37,146 nt of DNA from Micromonospora sp. CB01531 (GTDB taxonomy: Bacteria > Actinomycetota > Actinomycetes > Mycobacteriales > Micromonosporaceae), in the NCBI RefSeq assembly GCF_001905095.1, contig NZ_LWLS01000115.1, forward strand, positions 1-37,146. Direction: 5' to 3'. Position numbers and translations under genes: made by a program. A model generated the notes under the pieces. That model searched no databases, was not told where the DNA came from, and was given only the letters and a program-made list of their open reading frames with translations. Shown here piece by piece: positions 23,615 to 31,089 of the stretch (position 1 is its first letter; each line of letters starts with the position of its first letter).

Positions 23615-25057
23615 TCACCGGGCCCGAAAGGTGCGCCGCCGGTATGCGCCAAGGACGAGGTCGACGAGCAGGAAAGCCAGCAGACTGATTCCCAGCAGGG
23701 GCAGGAAGACCCCGAAAACGACCGCCACCACGGCCACGGCCACCAGCCCGGGCCACGGCAGCGCCCCCAATCCCCCAGCCCGCACAGCTGGCCCGGGAAG
23801 CCACCGGGCGGCGGCGGTGGGACGCCGCTGCCACCACATCCGGTAGCCGAGGACCACCATCACGACCAGCCCCATGGCGAGGCCGGCGAGGGCAATCTGG
23901 TTCGGCAGCCCGAACAGGACGCCCATGTGGATGTCGACGCCCCAGCGGGCGAGCTTGGCCATGAACGGGTAGTCGGCAAAGCGCACGGTGTCGGTGACGG
24001 CCAGGCTGGCGGGATCGACGGCCGCGGCGTCCACAGCGGTCGGGAAAGCGCGGTGGACCTCCGTGACGATCCACGTGGCCCCCGCACCGGCGGGTAACCC
24101 GATCTCGACCTGGTCGGAGGTGATGTCGGCCGCCCGCGCGGCGGCGAGCACCTTGTCGATGTCGCCAACGTCCACACCGTGCGTCCCGCCGGTTGCGGCA
24201 CCGTGGTCGGCATGGCCGCCCGTGGCGTCCGCAGCCGAGGCCGAACCCGTCGTGGTGACCAGGGCCGGAGTGGACCAGCCCAGGCGAGACCGCAGCTCGG
24301 TGACGTTGTCCCCCGCCAGGCGCGACCAGGTCAGGCCGGTGGCCGACAGGGCGAGCAGGCCGAGCAGCAGCCACACCCCCAGCGCGCCGTGCCAGGAACG
24401 GGTCCGGGCCCGACCCTGCGCACCCGACTCTGGAAGCAGAAGGGCGCGCCCCGACCGGCGAGCACGGACTCGTGCCACCCACAGCGTGAGCCCACCCAGC
24501 GCCACCACCCACAGCCAGGACGCGGCAAGCTCGCTGTAGAACCTGCCCACCTCCCCCAGGTGCAACGACCGGTGCAACTGGTCGATCCAGGAGCGCACCG
24601 GCAGAGCACCGCTGGTGCCGTACACCTTCTCCTGACCCAACACGGCGCCGGTCGCGGGGTCGACGAAGACTGCGTGCCGGTAGGACTCCGCCATGGTGCC
24701 GTCGTCGAACAGCACCCGGGTGGTCCCGCCCTCGGGGGCAGGCCGGACCGCGACCAAACCCCGCACCGTGCTCACCTTCGTCGCGGCGGCGACCTGCTCG
24801 GCCAGCGGCACCCGTGCAGACGAGGAAACCGCCGGCGCTTCGAGCAGGTCGGCGTAGACCACCCGTTCCACTTGCGGGCTGAGCGCGTACAGCCCACCGC
24901 TGACTGCCGCCACCACCAGGAAGGGGGCGACGAGGACACCCGCGTAGAAGTGCAGACGCAGGACCAGGGGCCGCAGCAGTGACCACACCCCCCGCCGCGC
25001 AGGCCGCACCGCCTTGTCGGAAGTCTGGCCGATCGTGGTGTCGCTGTCCACGGTCAC
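23615..25057 (-). CDS. PepSY-associated membrane protein (PiuB-like)
   Basis: A 480-residue PepSY-TM protein. Helix 1 (LRLHFYAGVLVAPFLVVAAV) is followed by SGGLYALSPQVERVVYADLL, the family opening. An external PepSY-type domain (~70-160) contains FVDPATGAVLGQEKVYG; SWIDQLHRSLHLGEVGRFYS precedes helix 2, then RSWHGALGVWLLLGLLALSA and TGLTWSRL. A His-rich external loop (GGHADHGAATGGTHGVDVGD, ~285-305) and a second PepSY-like part come before MAKLARWGVDIHMGVLFGLP and the last helices. Family members are linked to iron or copper uptake and membrane electron transfer through conserved His residues. The GTG start has GAGGAG upstream. An ECF promoter at 25138-25165 joins it to the copper regulon. 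Confidence 0.9.
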   Translation of the reverse strand: MTVDSDTTIGQTSDKAVRPARRGVWSLLRPLVLRLHFYAGVLVAPFLVVAAVSGGLYALSPQVERVVYADLLEAPAVSSSARVPLAEQVAAATKVSTVRGLVAVRPAPEGGTTRVLFDDGTMAESYRHAVFVDPATGAVLGQEKVYGTSGALPVRSWIDQLHRSLHLGEVGRFYSELAASWLWVVALGGLTLWVARVRARRSGRALLLPESGAQGRARTRSWHGALGVWLLLGLLALSATGLTWSRLAGDNVTELRSRLGWSTPALVTTTGSASAADATGGHADHGAATGGTHGVDVGDIDKVLAAARAADITSDQVEIGLPAGAGATWIVTEVHRAFPTAVDAAAVDPASLAVTDTVRFADYPFMAKLARWGVDIHMGVLFGLPNQIALAGLAMGLVVMVVLGYRMWWQRRPTAAARWLPGPAVRAGGLGALPWPGLVAVAVVAVVFGVFLPLLGISLLAFLLVDLVLGAYRRRTFRAR

Positions 25058-25137
25058 AGCAGAACTCCTCGTTCAGGGTGCGACGGCACCGGCCTTACCG
25101 GCACTGCCAAAGCCAGCACCGGTTGGGATCAGTCATA

Positions 25138-25165
25138 GAGTCGTCCGCCGGTCCTCGCTGGTTCC
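25138..25165 (-). promoter_or_regulatory. ECF-type promoter of the PepSY gene, GGAACC-N16-CGACTC
   Basis: On the minus strand GGAACC (25165-25160) and CGACTC (25143-25138) are separated by 16 bases, about 80 bases upstream of the start, as at ycnI. The leader between contains imperfect GC-rich repeats (GCCGGT). Confidence 0.65.
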
Positions 25166-25307
25166 CGGAACGCCGAAGTATATTGACATCGGTTGAAGAT
25201 TCCTCGCACAACGAGCACTGGTGACCGACGCCGAGCGACAACCGCCACCTGCTGCTCGCGGATCAGTGGCACCGGCTCACCGCATGCCGCCGCAGGCATC
25301 GCTCCGC

Positions 25308-27347
25308 TCAGGCCAGGTTGATCGTGTACTGCGCGGTGTGCACCTTCCCGTCGACCTGGAAGTCGAAGAACGCCCGGTACCGGCCCGTGCTCGGTGCAGT
25401 CAGCCAGACCTTGACCGCCCCGTCAACCAGTTCCTGCTCCGGGTGGACATGCACATAGCCCAGATCACCCTCGCGAACAACGACCAGGTGCCCGTACGCG
25501 CCCAGGTAGCGCTCCAACTGCACCGGGGTAGGCGTGCCGCTGCGGCTGACCCGGAAGACCATCGGCGTCGCCACCCCCATGGTGGGCGTGCCGTCCATCG
25601 ACACCGTGAACGGTCCCGCCGTCGCCTGCGGCTGCGGCGGCGGCAATGCCGCCGGGGTGTGCGCGCCCGGCACGTCGTGGTCGACGCCCAGGACCAGCGG
25701 CAGCGCGCTGCCGCCGGTGCCGGTCACGGAGAAATCGGCGTAGATGCGATAACTGCCGGCCCGGGCCAGGTTCAACGGGACGCTCCAGGTCCCGTCGGGC
25801 GCCATGGTGGGGTGCAGGTGCTGGTACCCGCTCAGGTCGCGACCCACGACGACCAGGTGCAACGGCTTGTCGTGTACGACCGTGAAGCGGGTCGCCGCCT
25901 GCCGGTCAGCGCCGACGATCCGGAACCGGTAGTCCACGCTCACACCGGCCGGCTGGGACCGCCGCGCCGGCTGCAGGGTGTATCCACCGGCGCTGACCGT
26001 CGTCCCGGTCGCCTGCGTCTGGCCCGCGCTGCCGTCACCCGGATGCGAGTGCGCCCCGGTACCGGGCGCATGCTGATGCCCGTCCCCCACCACCAGCGCC
26101 TGCTGGGTGGCAGGCGGCCCGCCGGCGGGTGCCGTGAGCATCGGCGCGCCGGTGGCGGTCCGCTCGTCGCCCGTACCGATCCGCCCGATCCCGAACCCGG
26201 CCAGCAGGGCCACCACCAACCCGGCGACGAGCAACGCGAAACGCGTGTTGCTCAACCGGGGCCCGAGCGTCAGGGTTGGGTCGGCCATGTCGGACGCCAC
26301 CACCCGGTCGGCGATCATGGGCCGCGCCGTGGCGACGGCACTCGCCGATGTCGCCTCCTGTCCGGCCACCGACGGCGCGGTCACGGCAACCGCCCCGTTC
26401 TTCCGCGTCACAGGGAGGGCAGCCCGTCGTCCCTTGCTGCCGGGGCCCGACGCGGCGACCGTGCCGTTGTTGCCGGCGCGACTGGCCGTTCTGCCCCTCG
26501 AGCGGGGGCCGGCGCTCTGCCGGCGTGCGGCCGCACCCGAGATGCGGTCCCGGCCGGAGCCCCTGCCTACGGGAGCCGGGCGGCGGCGCCAGCTCACGAA
26601 GCCGGCCACGGCCACCGCAACTGCCACCGCCCAGCCGGTCCACGCCACCCAACCGAGGCCACCCTCGTCATCCTGGGCCGTCGAAGGAGCGGCCACCGCG
26701 GGCGGGGACGCCGACAGCGGTGGCGTGGCCGGCGAGGCCGACGGCACGGGTAGCGCGGCGGGCGCAGCCGACGAAGACCCCGACCCGTGACCGGACGTCG
26801 CGTGCTGCTCGGCGGCCGCCACCAGCGACGGATCCGGCTGATTGGTCGGCGGGCGCCATCCCGGCGGCGATGCCGTCACCCGCCCGGTGTAGCGGAAGCT
26901 CATCGTGCCTCGCACCGGCTCACCGTCCGAGGCCACCGACAGGTAGCTTACCGAGTACTGCCCTACCGCCGGCAGATGCGCCAGCGTCACCACCGCCGGG
27001 AAGCCCATCGAGTACTCGCGCGGCTCAAACTTCCCCGCGACCAGGAAGTACTCCCGTACCGGCTTGTCCAGCTGCTTGGGCGACCCGTGGTTCCAGCCGT
27101 TGTCGACCCGGCCGCCACCCGGCGCGGTGATCGTGAAGTACGCGTTGTCGGCGACCCTCTCCGTGAAGTAGAGCTGCACCGCCGCCAACGGCCCGTTCAC
27201 CGTGGCCCCCTCGGCCGGTGTGGACATCGCCAAGGTGCCGTGAGCTGCCGCGGGCGGGGCGAACCCGAGGACAGCGACCGCTGAGACGAGGACGAACGCG
27301 AGCAGGCCCGAGGCCGCGCGTCCAAGAGCCGGAGGGAGACGACGCAT
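25308..27347 (-). CDS. CopC domain fused to a second extracytoplasmic metal-binding module
   Basis: A 679-residue protein with an unusual layout. Signal peptide ends at PPAAA (residue 35), exposing His36 (HGTLAMSTPAEGATVNGPLA), and a CopC domain runs to ~155 (SDGEPVRGTMSFRY). A Pro/Ser stalk leads to helix 1 (~231-252, WVAWTGWAVAVAVAVAGF, then WRRR). A 110-residue basic Gly/Ala/Arg linker should be cytosolic. Helix 2 (~369-390, FALLVAGLVVALLAGFGIG) returns outside to a His-rich strip (GDGHQHAPGTGAHSHPGDG, ~421-439) and a beta-rich domain with HLVVVGRDLSGYQHLHPTM, VDHDVPGAHTP, VHVHPEQ and FDFQVDGKVHTAQYTINL. Both ends probably bind copper outside the cell. An internal ATG at 26288 could make the second half alone, but it has no clear ribosome site. 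Confidence 0.85.
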   Translation of the reverse strand: MRRLPPALGRAASGLLAFVLVSAVAVLGFAPPAAAHGTLAMSTPAEGATVNGPLAAVQLYFTERVADNAYFTITAPGGGRVDNGWNHGSPKQLDKPVREYFLVAGKFEPREYSMGFPAVVTLAHLPAVGQYSVSYLSVASDGEPVRGTMSFRYTGRVTASPPGWRPPTNQPDPSLVAAAEQHATSGHGSGSSSAAPAALPVPSASPATPPLSASPPAVAAPSTAQDDEGGLGWVAWTGWAVAVAVAVAGFVSWRRRPAPVGRGSGRDRISGAAARRQSAGPRSRGRTASRAGNNGTVAASGPGSKGRRAALPVTRKNGAVAVTAPSVAGQEATSASAVATARPMIADRVVASDMADPTLTLGPRLSNTRFALLVAGLVVALLAGFGIGRIGTGDERTATGAPMLTAPAGGPPATQQALVVGDGHQHAPGTGAHSHPGDGSAGQTQATGTTVSAGGYTLQPARRSQPAGVSVDYRFRIVGADRQAATRFTVVHDKPLHLVVVGRDLSGYQHLHPTMAPDGTWSVPLNLARAGSYRIYADFSVTGTGGSALPLVLGVDHDVPGAHTPAALPPPQPQATAGPFTVSMDGTPTMGVATPMVFRVSRSGTPTPVQLERYLGAYGHLVVVREGDLGYVHVHPEQELVDGAVKVWLTAPSTGRYRAFFDFQVDGKVHTAQYTINLA

Positions 27348-27390
27348 CAGGGCATCCTCGCGACGCCGAGGCTTTAATCAAGGCATCGGC

Positions 27391-27416
27391 AACTTTTTAT
27401 GCAAATGGCAAAAGTT
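27391..27416. promoter_or_regulatory. dyad in the divergent copC-fusion / sigma intergenic region
   Basis: AACTTTT (27391-27397) and AAAAGTT (27410-27416) are inverted around a 12-base centre with TATGCAAAT. This is an A/T-rich island in otherwise GC-rich DNA, about 45-70 bases upstream of the copC-fusion start. It could serve a metal-sensing repressor. A weak ECF-like pair for the fusion gene, GGAAGT-N15-CGTAGG, lies at 27461-27435 on the minus strand. Confidence 0.45.
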
Positions 27417-27536
27417 CTGCCCGCCCCGACTCAACCTACGAGCAGAGTGCACGAAACTTCCTCCGTCAGGACACCGGGCTGCCCAACCACGGCGGGGGTG
27501 GCGACCGCGAAACATCGGCAGCGTGGAGGACCGGAC

Positions 27537-28106
27537 GTGGACGACAAGACACGGACGACCCGGTTGGCCCTTGCCGCCGGTCAAGGCGACCAAGCCGCGG
27601 CGGCCGCGTTCATCCGCGCCACCCAGCAGCAGGTATGGCGCCTCATCGCCCACCTCGCCGGACCGAACGAGGCAGACGACCTGACCCAGGAAACCTACCT
27701 GCGGGCGCTGCGCAGCCTACCGAGGTTCACCGCCGCCTCGTCCGCCCGCACCTGGCTGTTCGTGATCGCCCGCCGGGTCGTCGTCGACCACCACCGCGCC
27801 GCAGCCGCCCGACCTCAGCCCGCCCAGCTGGAGGACTCGCACGCCGCTACACACTCGCGAGCCGCCCGTGGCTTCCCGGTCGAGGACAAGGTCATCCTGT
27901 GGCGGATCCTGGACCACCTCTCACCCGAGCGGCGGGAAGCATTCGTCGCCACACAAGTGCTCGGCCTCTCGTACGCCGAAGCCGCCCAGGTCTGCGACTG
28001 CCCCGTCGGCACGATCCGATCCCGGGTCGCCCGCGCCCGCGACGACCTCATCACCGCCATGGCCGACGCCGACATCACCGACAGCCGGGGCCGCCATTCC
28101 AGCTGA
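27537..28106 (+). CDS. second ECF sigma factor, SigC-like paralogue
   Basis: A 189-residue ECF sigma factor closely related to the one at 17065. Shared blocks include NEADDLTQETYLRALRSLPR in region 2, and REAFVATQVLGLSYAEAAQV with CPVGTIRSRVARARDDL in region 4. GTG 27537 is fixed by GGAGGA at 27525-27530. It is divergent from the copC fusion gene, with 189 bases between the starts, and no zinc-finger anti-sigma gene follows. It may share the anti-sigma at 17713 or be controlled by expression alone; this cannot be told from sequence. Since region 4 is so similar, both paralogues might use overlapping promoters. A strong hairpin at 28295-28314 lies 190 bases beyond its stop. Confidence 0.9.
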   Translation: MDDKTRTTRLALAAGQGDQAAAAAFIRATQQQVWRLIAHLAGPNEADDLTQETYLRALRSLPRFTAASSARTWLFVIARRVVVDHHRAAAARPQPAQLEDSHAATHSRAARGFPVEDKVILWRILDHLSPERREAFVATQVLGLSYAEAAQVCDCPVGTIRSRVARARDDLITAMADADITDSRGRHSS

Positions 28107-28294
28107 CCTGGCGGGGGCATCTCCCCACCGACAACCCGCGACAGCGAAGGGCAGCGGATCGGGGGCACCCGGCAAAACCAGCGCGGCGGCCGTCTCATCT
28201 ACGCAACACGCCCATCACAGGCAAGTCGTACACCACTTCGTGGACGCAGCCACGGCTCGCCTGTCGGACAGAACCCCCGAGCAAACGGATGCGG

Positions 28295-28314
28295 CCCGCC
28301 CCGTTCGGGGCGGG
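28295..28314. terminator. bidirectional hairpin between convergent genes
   Basis: CCCGCCCC (28295-28302) and GGGGCGGG (28307-28314) pair perfectly around GTTC. It lies between the ECF sigma gene (plus, stop 28106) and the small minus-strand gene ending at 28329. The rest of 28107-28294 shows no gene. Confidence 0.6.
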
Positions 28315-28328
28315 GCGCATGAGTCGTG

Positions 28329-28637
28329 TCAGCGGACGCGTGGGCGGCATCGTCGTCGTGCCATCTGCCGGGCCTCCCCCACGTCGGGCAGCGGGTGGGC
28401 CGGCAAGCCGGCGGCCACCTCGACCCGCGGTGACCGGTCCGCCGGCAGATGTGCCCGATCGGCGATCACGACCACGTCCACCTCCCCGTCGATCATCATC
28501 TGCTCGAGGGTCTCCCATGGCCCCCGGACGATCCCCGCCAACCGGTAGCCGCGCCGACATGTGTGGTACAAGCATGCTGAAAGGGCAGGCTCCAGCGGCT
28601 CGATGTCGGCGGGAACCCAGATGACAGCTATCTCCAT
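28329..28637 (-). CDS. small resolvase-N-like protein, function unknown
   Basis: A 102-residue protein. After MEIAVIWVPADIEPLEPALS it has CRRGYRLAGIVRGPWETLEQ, then MMIDGEVDVVVIADRAHLPA, resembling the central strands of a serine-resolvase N-terminal fold, where a statement like vvv-d-dRl follows a helix. The catalytic serine region (Y-R-S) at the N-terminus is absent, so recombination is unlikely; a regulatory or unknown role is more probable. The C-terminus is Arg-rich. ATG 28637 has AGGAGAGG directly upstream, a strong ribosome site, supporting a real gene. It lies 18 bases after the stop of a secreted Pro-rich protein on the same strand. Confidence 0.6.
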   Translation of the reverse strand: MEIAVIWVPADIEPLEPALSACLYHTCRRGYRLAGIVRGPWETLEQMMIDGEVDVVVIADRAHLPADRSPRVEVAAGLPAHPLPDVGEARQMARRRCRPRVR

Positions 28638-28655
28638 GACCTCTCCTGATCAACG

Positions 28656-29339
28656 TCACCGACCTGGCTGGGTGATCAGGAGGCGCCGCGGTGGTGGAGG
28701 GGCACGTTCCACGGGCCGGCTCACGGCGCGGGCGTCCAGGGCAGCCACCGTTCCGCCTCGGCTCAGCGGTGGCGTGGACAGCGGCGATCCGGGTGTGGCC
28801 CAGGACCCCGGCAGGTCGACACCGGTGGCGCTGGCCACGGCGGGCGCGGACGCCGGTGCCAGCCACAGCCACGGTGCAGGGTCTGCGGGAGGGTCGGGTG
28901 GCGGCGCTTCGGCGGCTATGGCCGCCGGCGACCGCTGCCGCATTGAGGCCTGTGCCGGGCCGGGCGGGTCACTGGGCAACTGGGAGAGCGTCGCGGGTGT
29001 CGCCGAACGCGGCCACGGCAATGCCGAGACGCGTGGAGGCGCAGGGGCCGACGCCGCTGGGGTAGGGGCTGTGAGCGAGGGCCGGGCGGCGGGCGTGGTT
29101 ATGCCGCTTGGCGTGGCGGCCGGCGGCTTGATGAACTGCAGTTCCCGCCCGCTGGGCGGCGACGCCTTGATCACCTCGGATAGCAGCGTTTCGACGACCT
29201 CCGGCCGGACGGTGGCGTCCACCACGGGACTGTTTGGCAACGGGGCCGGATGGGCGTGGGCGGCGTCAGCGACAAGGGATGCCCCTGCCGCCGCCACCCC
29301 GAGCGCCATCGCCCGCAGCCAAAGTCTCACCTGGAGCAT
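28656..29339 (-). CDS. secreted proline-rich protein, unknown
   Basis: A protein of 227 residues if started at the ATG at 29339, which gives a clean signal peptide (MLQVRLWLRAMALGVAAAGA, then SLVADAAHA). The open frame extends to an ATG at 29450, but those extra 37 residues do not look like an export signal. The mature chain begins HPAPLPNSPVVDATVRPEVV and has a short ordered part (ETLLSEVIKASPPSGRELQF). A low-complexity Pro/Ala/Ser region of over 150 residues follows, likely an extended wall-spanning or mucin-like stalk. No known domain is seen. Direct repeats of ATGCAAGG occur upstream of the start (two copies, 14-bp period). It appears to share a transcript with the small gene that follows. 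Confidence 0.5.
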   Translation of the reverse strand: MLQVRLWLRAMALGVAAAGASLVADAAHAHPAPLPNSPVVDATVRPEVVETLLSEVIKASPPSGRELQFIKPPAATPSGITTPAARPSLTAPTPAASAPAPPRVSALPWPRSATPATLSQLPSDPPGPAQASMRQRSPAAIAAEAPPPDPPADPAPWLWLAPASAPAVASATGVDLPGSWATPGSPLSTPPLSRGGTVAALDARAVSRPVERAPPPPRRLLITQPGR

Positions 29340-29600
29340 TCTCGCGCAAATGCGCCTTGCATCGTCAACCTTGCATGGCTCACCGGACATGAGGTGATCT
29401 AGGGACGAGGCGGAACCCTCACGCATCACCCCTTCCCAGCCCGTGATCATCCCCGATCACGCTCAACGATGAGCTGGCCGCCAAAGGACTGGAGCAACTC
29501 GACACCAGACAAGCGCGGCAGGAGCTGTGGAACACACGAGCCAACGGGCGCATCGACTGACCACTCAACGGCCAGATCACGAACTGTCACTGCCGTACCA

Positions 29601-30130
29601 GTGAGGCATCGCCCCGGACCGCCCAGCGCGGCTGAGCTGGGTTTCGACGCCAGCCCTTCTCGCCGAGCAACGGCGCAGGATTCGGGGGCGCCGGGTTACG
29701 GCGGCCGTAGAGACGCGGCCTGTTTTCGACCGGCCGCGACTCGCGCGGTACTGCTCGGCGGGCTGTCAGCCGGAGCCGTCGGTGCCAGCTTCCTCCTCTG
29801 CTACGAAGCCATCGCTACCGCGACCTACGGACCGCTCCATGCCGGAGATCCCGGAAAGTCGCGCGCCAACGCCAAAGCAGACGCCGTCCCGGCCGGCCTA
29901 TTCCGGTTCGGCGTCGTCCTGTGCACCGCACTCGGATCCGTCCTTGCGATTGGTGTCGTGCGTCGAGCCGCCCGGCCGCAACAGACCTTCATCCGGGTCG
30001 CACTCGCGCTGACCACAGTCTCGTTCGCGCTCCCGCTTGCTCCGAGCCACACGATGACGAGGGCAAGGTTCTGCAGCTACGCCCTCAGCCGCGCTTACCT
30101 GCCGTCCCCATCGCCAGTCCTGGCCCTTGA
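29601..30130 (+). pseudogene. DUF6069-like membrane protein with frameshifted end
   Basis: The plus strand encodes a four-helix-type membrane protein resembling DUF6069: AVLLGGLSAGAVGASFLLCY, then AGLFRFGVVLCTALGSVLAI, then FIRVALALTTVSFALPLAPS followed by HTMTRA. In the family this last part continues into a final helix (about TKVLQL-HLVAAAVVIP). Here the frame goes on as RFCSYALSRAYLPSPSP, while the expected VLQL appears in the next frame near 30065, so a one-base shift has probably destroyed helix 4. A GTG at 29601 is a possible start without a clear ribosome site; an ATG at 29469 is also in frame. The same frame runs by chance into the next small gene. Confidence 0.5.
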
Positions 30131-30179
30131 CCTGGCCGTGCATCCTGGACGGCAGGGATCTCACCTCCAGGAGGCGGAC

Positions 30180-30383
30180 ATGCGCTGGCTCGTCATCCTC
30201 ATCGTCGTACTGCTAGTCCTCGTGGCCCTGGCATTGTGGCGCCGCAGCCGACGGACGGCCACCAATGGGGACCACCAGGTCCGCAACCTGGCGGCGTCGG
30301 CGGAGGCCCGCCGCCGTCTGGACGACCACCGGAACCCGACGGACGGCAGCAACCTCCGCAGCAGCGGGGGCGGGAGTCTCTGA
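30180..30383 (+). CDS. small single-helix membrane protein
   Basis: A 67-residue protein with an N-terminal membrane helix (MRWLVILIVVLLVLVALALW, then RRSRR) and a charged tail containing NLAASAEARRRLDDHRN. AGGAGG at 30169-30174 sits 6 bases before ATG 30180, an excellent start, so it is treated as a separate gene although its frame is continuous with the membrane ORF upstream. Arg-rich residues after the helix place the tail in the cytosol. Such short membrane proteins are frequent in actinomycetes and have no known role. A hairpin follows its stop. Confidence 0.65.
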   Translation: MRWLVILIVVLLVLVALALWRRSRRTATNGDHQVRNLAASAEARRRLDDHRNPTDGSNLRSSGGGSL

Positions 30384-30392
30384 GAGGGCGGG

Positions 30393-30425
30393 TCGGAAGG
30401 TTTAAGCCAGCAGGACCTCCCGACA
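30393..30425 (+). terminator. hairpin after the small membrane protein gene
   Basis: GTCGGAAGGT (30393-30402) and ACCTCCCGAC (30416-30425) pair over 10 positions with one mismatch and a 13-nt loop, 10 bases after the stop. The rest of 30426-30612 shows no gene. Confidence 0.5.
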
Positions 30426-30612
30426 GCTGCACCATCGAGGCGCGGGAGCCGCAGCACACGTGCTGGTTCAGCCGCCCAGCGGCGTCCAGAAGGGCGGGGT
30501 GACGAGCGAGGACTAGGGGTACAGCCCGCCATCGTCTTAACCAGGGCCGCAACGACAGATGACGACGGCCATGCCGTGATGGCGTGGCCGCCGACTCAGG
30601 CGATATGGAGGT

Positions 30613-31089
30613 TTACTTCCGAGAGGCGAAGACCACGATGGCGAGGACCCAACCGACGAACAGTCCGTAGATCCCACCACCGGCGGCCCAGTCGAAGGCG
30701 CCGCGCAGGCTGGCATCCACCTGGATGAACGCGGCCAGGAGGCCGGCGGACGCCGCAGCGAAAATGTAGGCTCCCCAGCTCGAGAAGAACAGCCTCGCGC
30801 TGCGTGGTGACGCTGGGGCAACCATGAGGGAGACGAAGACGCCGGTCAGCACGATGAGCAGGATTGCCTTGATGTCGTTGGCGAGGATGGTCCGCACCGA
30901 CTCATCCGAGCTGAACGACCAGGTCGGCCATGCCAACTGCTTGAGAAAGAATCCCCACGCGTCGTTCGAGGTGTGGTTCTTCGCCCAGTCGGTGTAGGCC
31001 GGGTTGCCGAATGCGATCACCAGGATCAGGGCGGCGAGTACTGCTGTGCCCGTCGCGGTACGGACCCGCCCGGCTGCAGTGGTAGCCAT
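30613..31089 (-). CDS. four-helix membrane protein, unknown
   Basis: A 158-residue integral membrane protein with four predicted helices: GTAVLAALILVIAFG near the N-terminus, AILLIVLTGVFVSLMVAP, SWGAYIFAAASAGLLAAFI, and GGIYGLFVGWVLAIVVFA at the C-terminus. Between helices 1 and 2 an external loop of about 45 residues carries TDWAKNHTSNDAWGFFLKQL and WPTWSFSSDESVRTIL. I do not recognise a family with certainty; its general look matches uncharacterised actinomycete membrane proteins. ATG 31089 has no strong ribosome site, so the start is somewhat uncertain. It stands alone on the minus strand. Confidence 0.65.
   Translation of the reverse strand: MATTAAGRVRTATGTAVLAALILVIAFGNPAYTDWAKNHTSNDAWGFFLKQLAWPTWSFSSDESVRTILANDIKAILLIVLTGVFVSLMVAPASPRSARLFFSSWGAYIFAAASAGLLAAFIQVDASLRGAFDWAAGGGIYGLFVGWVLAIVVFASRK

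Noticed and set aside
26288..26290. Separate gene for the C-terminal metal-binding module starting at the internal ATG
   Set aside because: The frame is continuous from the CopC signal peptide and no clear ribosome site precedes this ATG; kept as a note only.
29469..30383. A single 304-residue membrane protein
   Set aside because: The frame joins a damaged DUF6069-like protein to a small gene that has its own AGGAGG and ATG; the continuity looks accidental.
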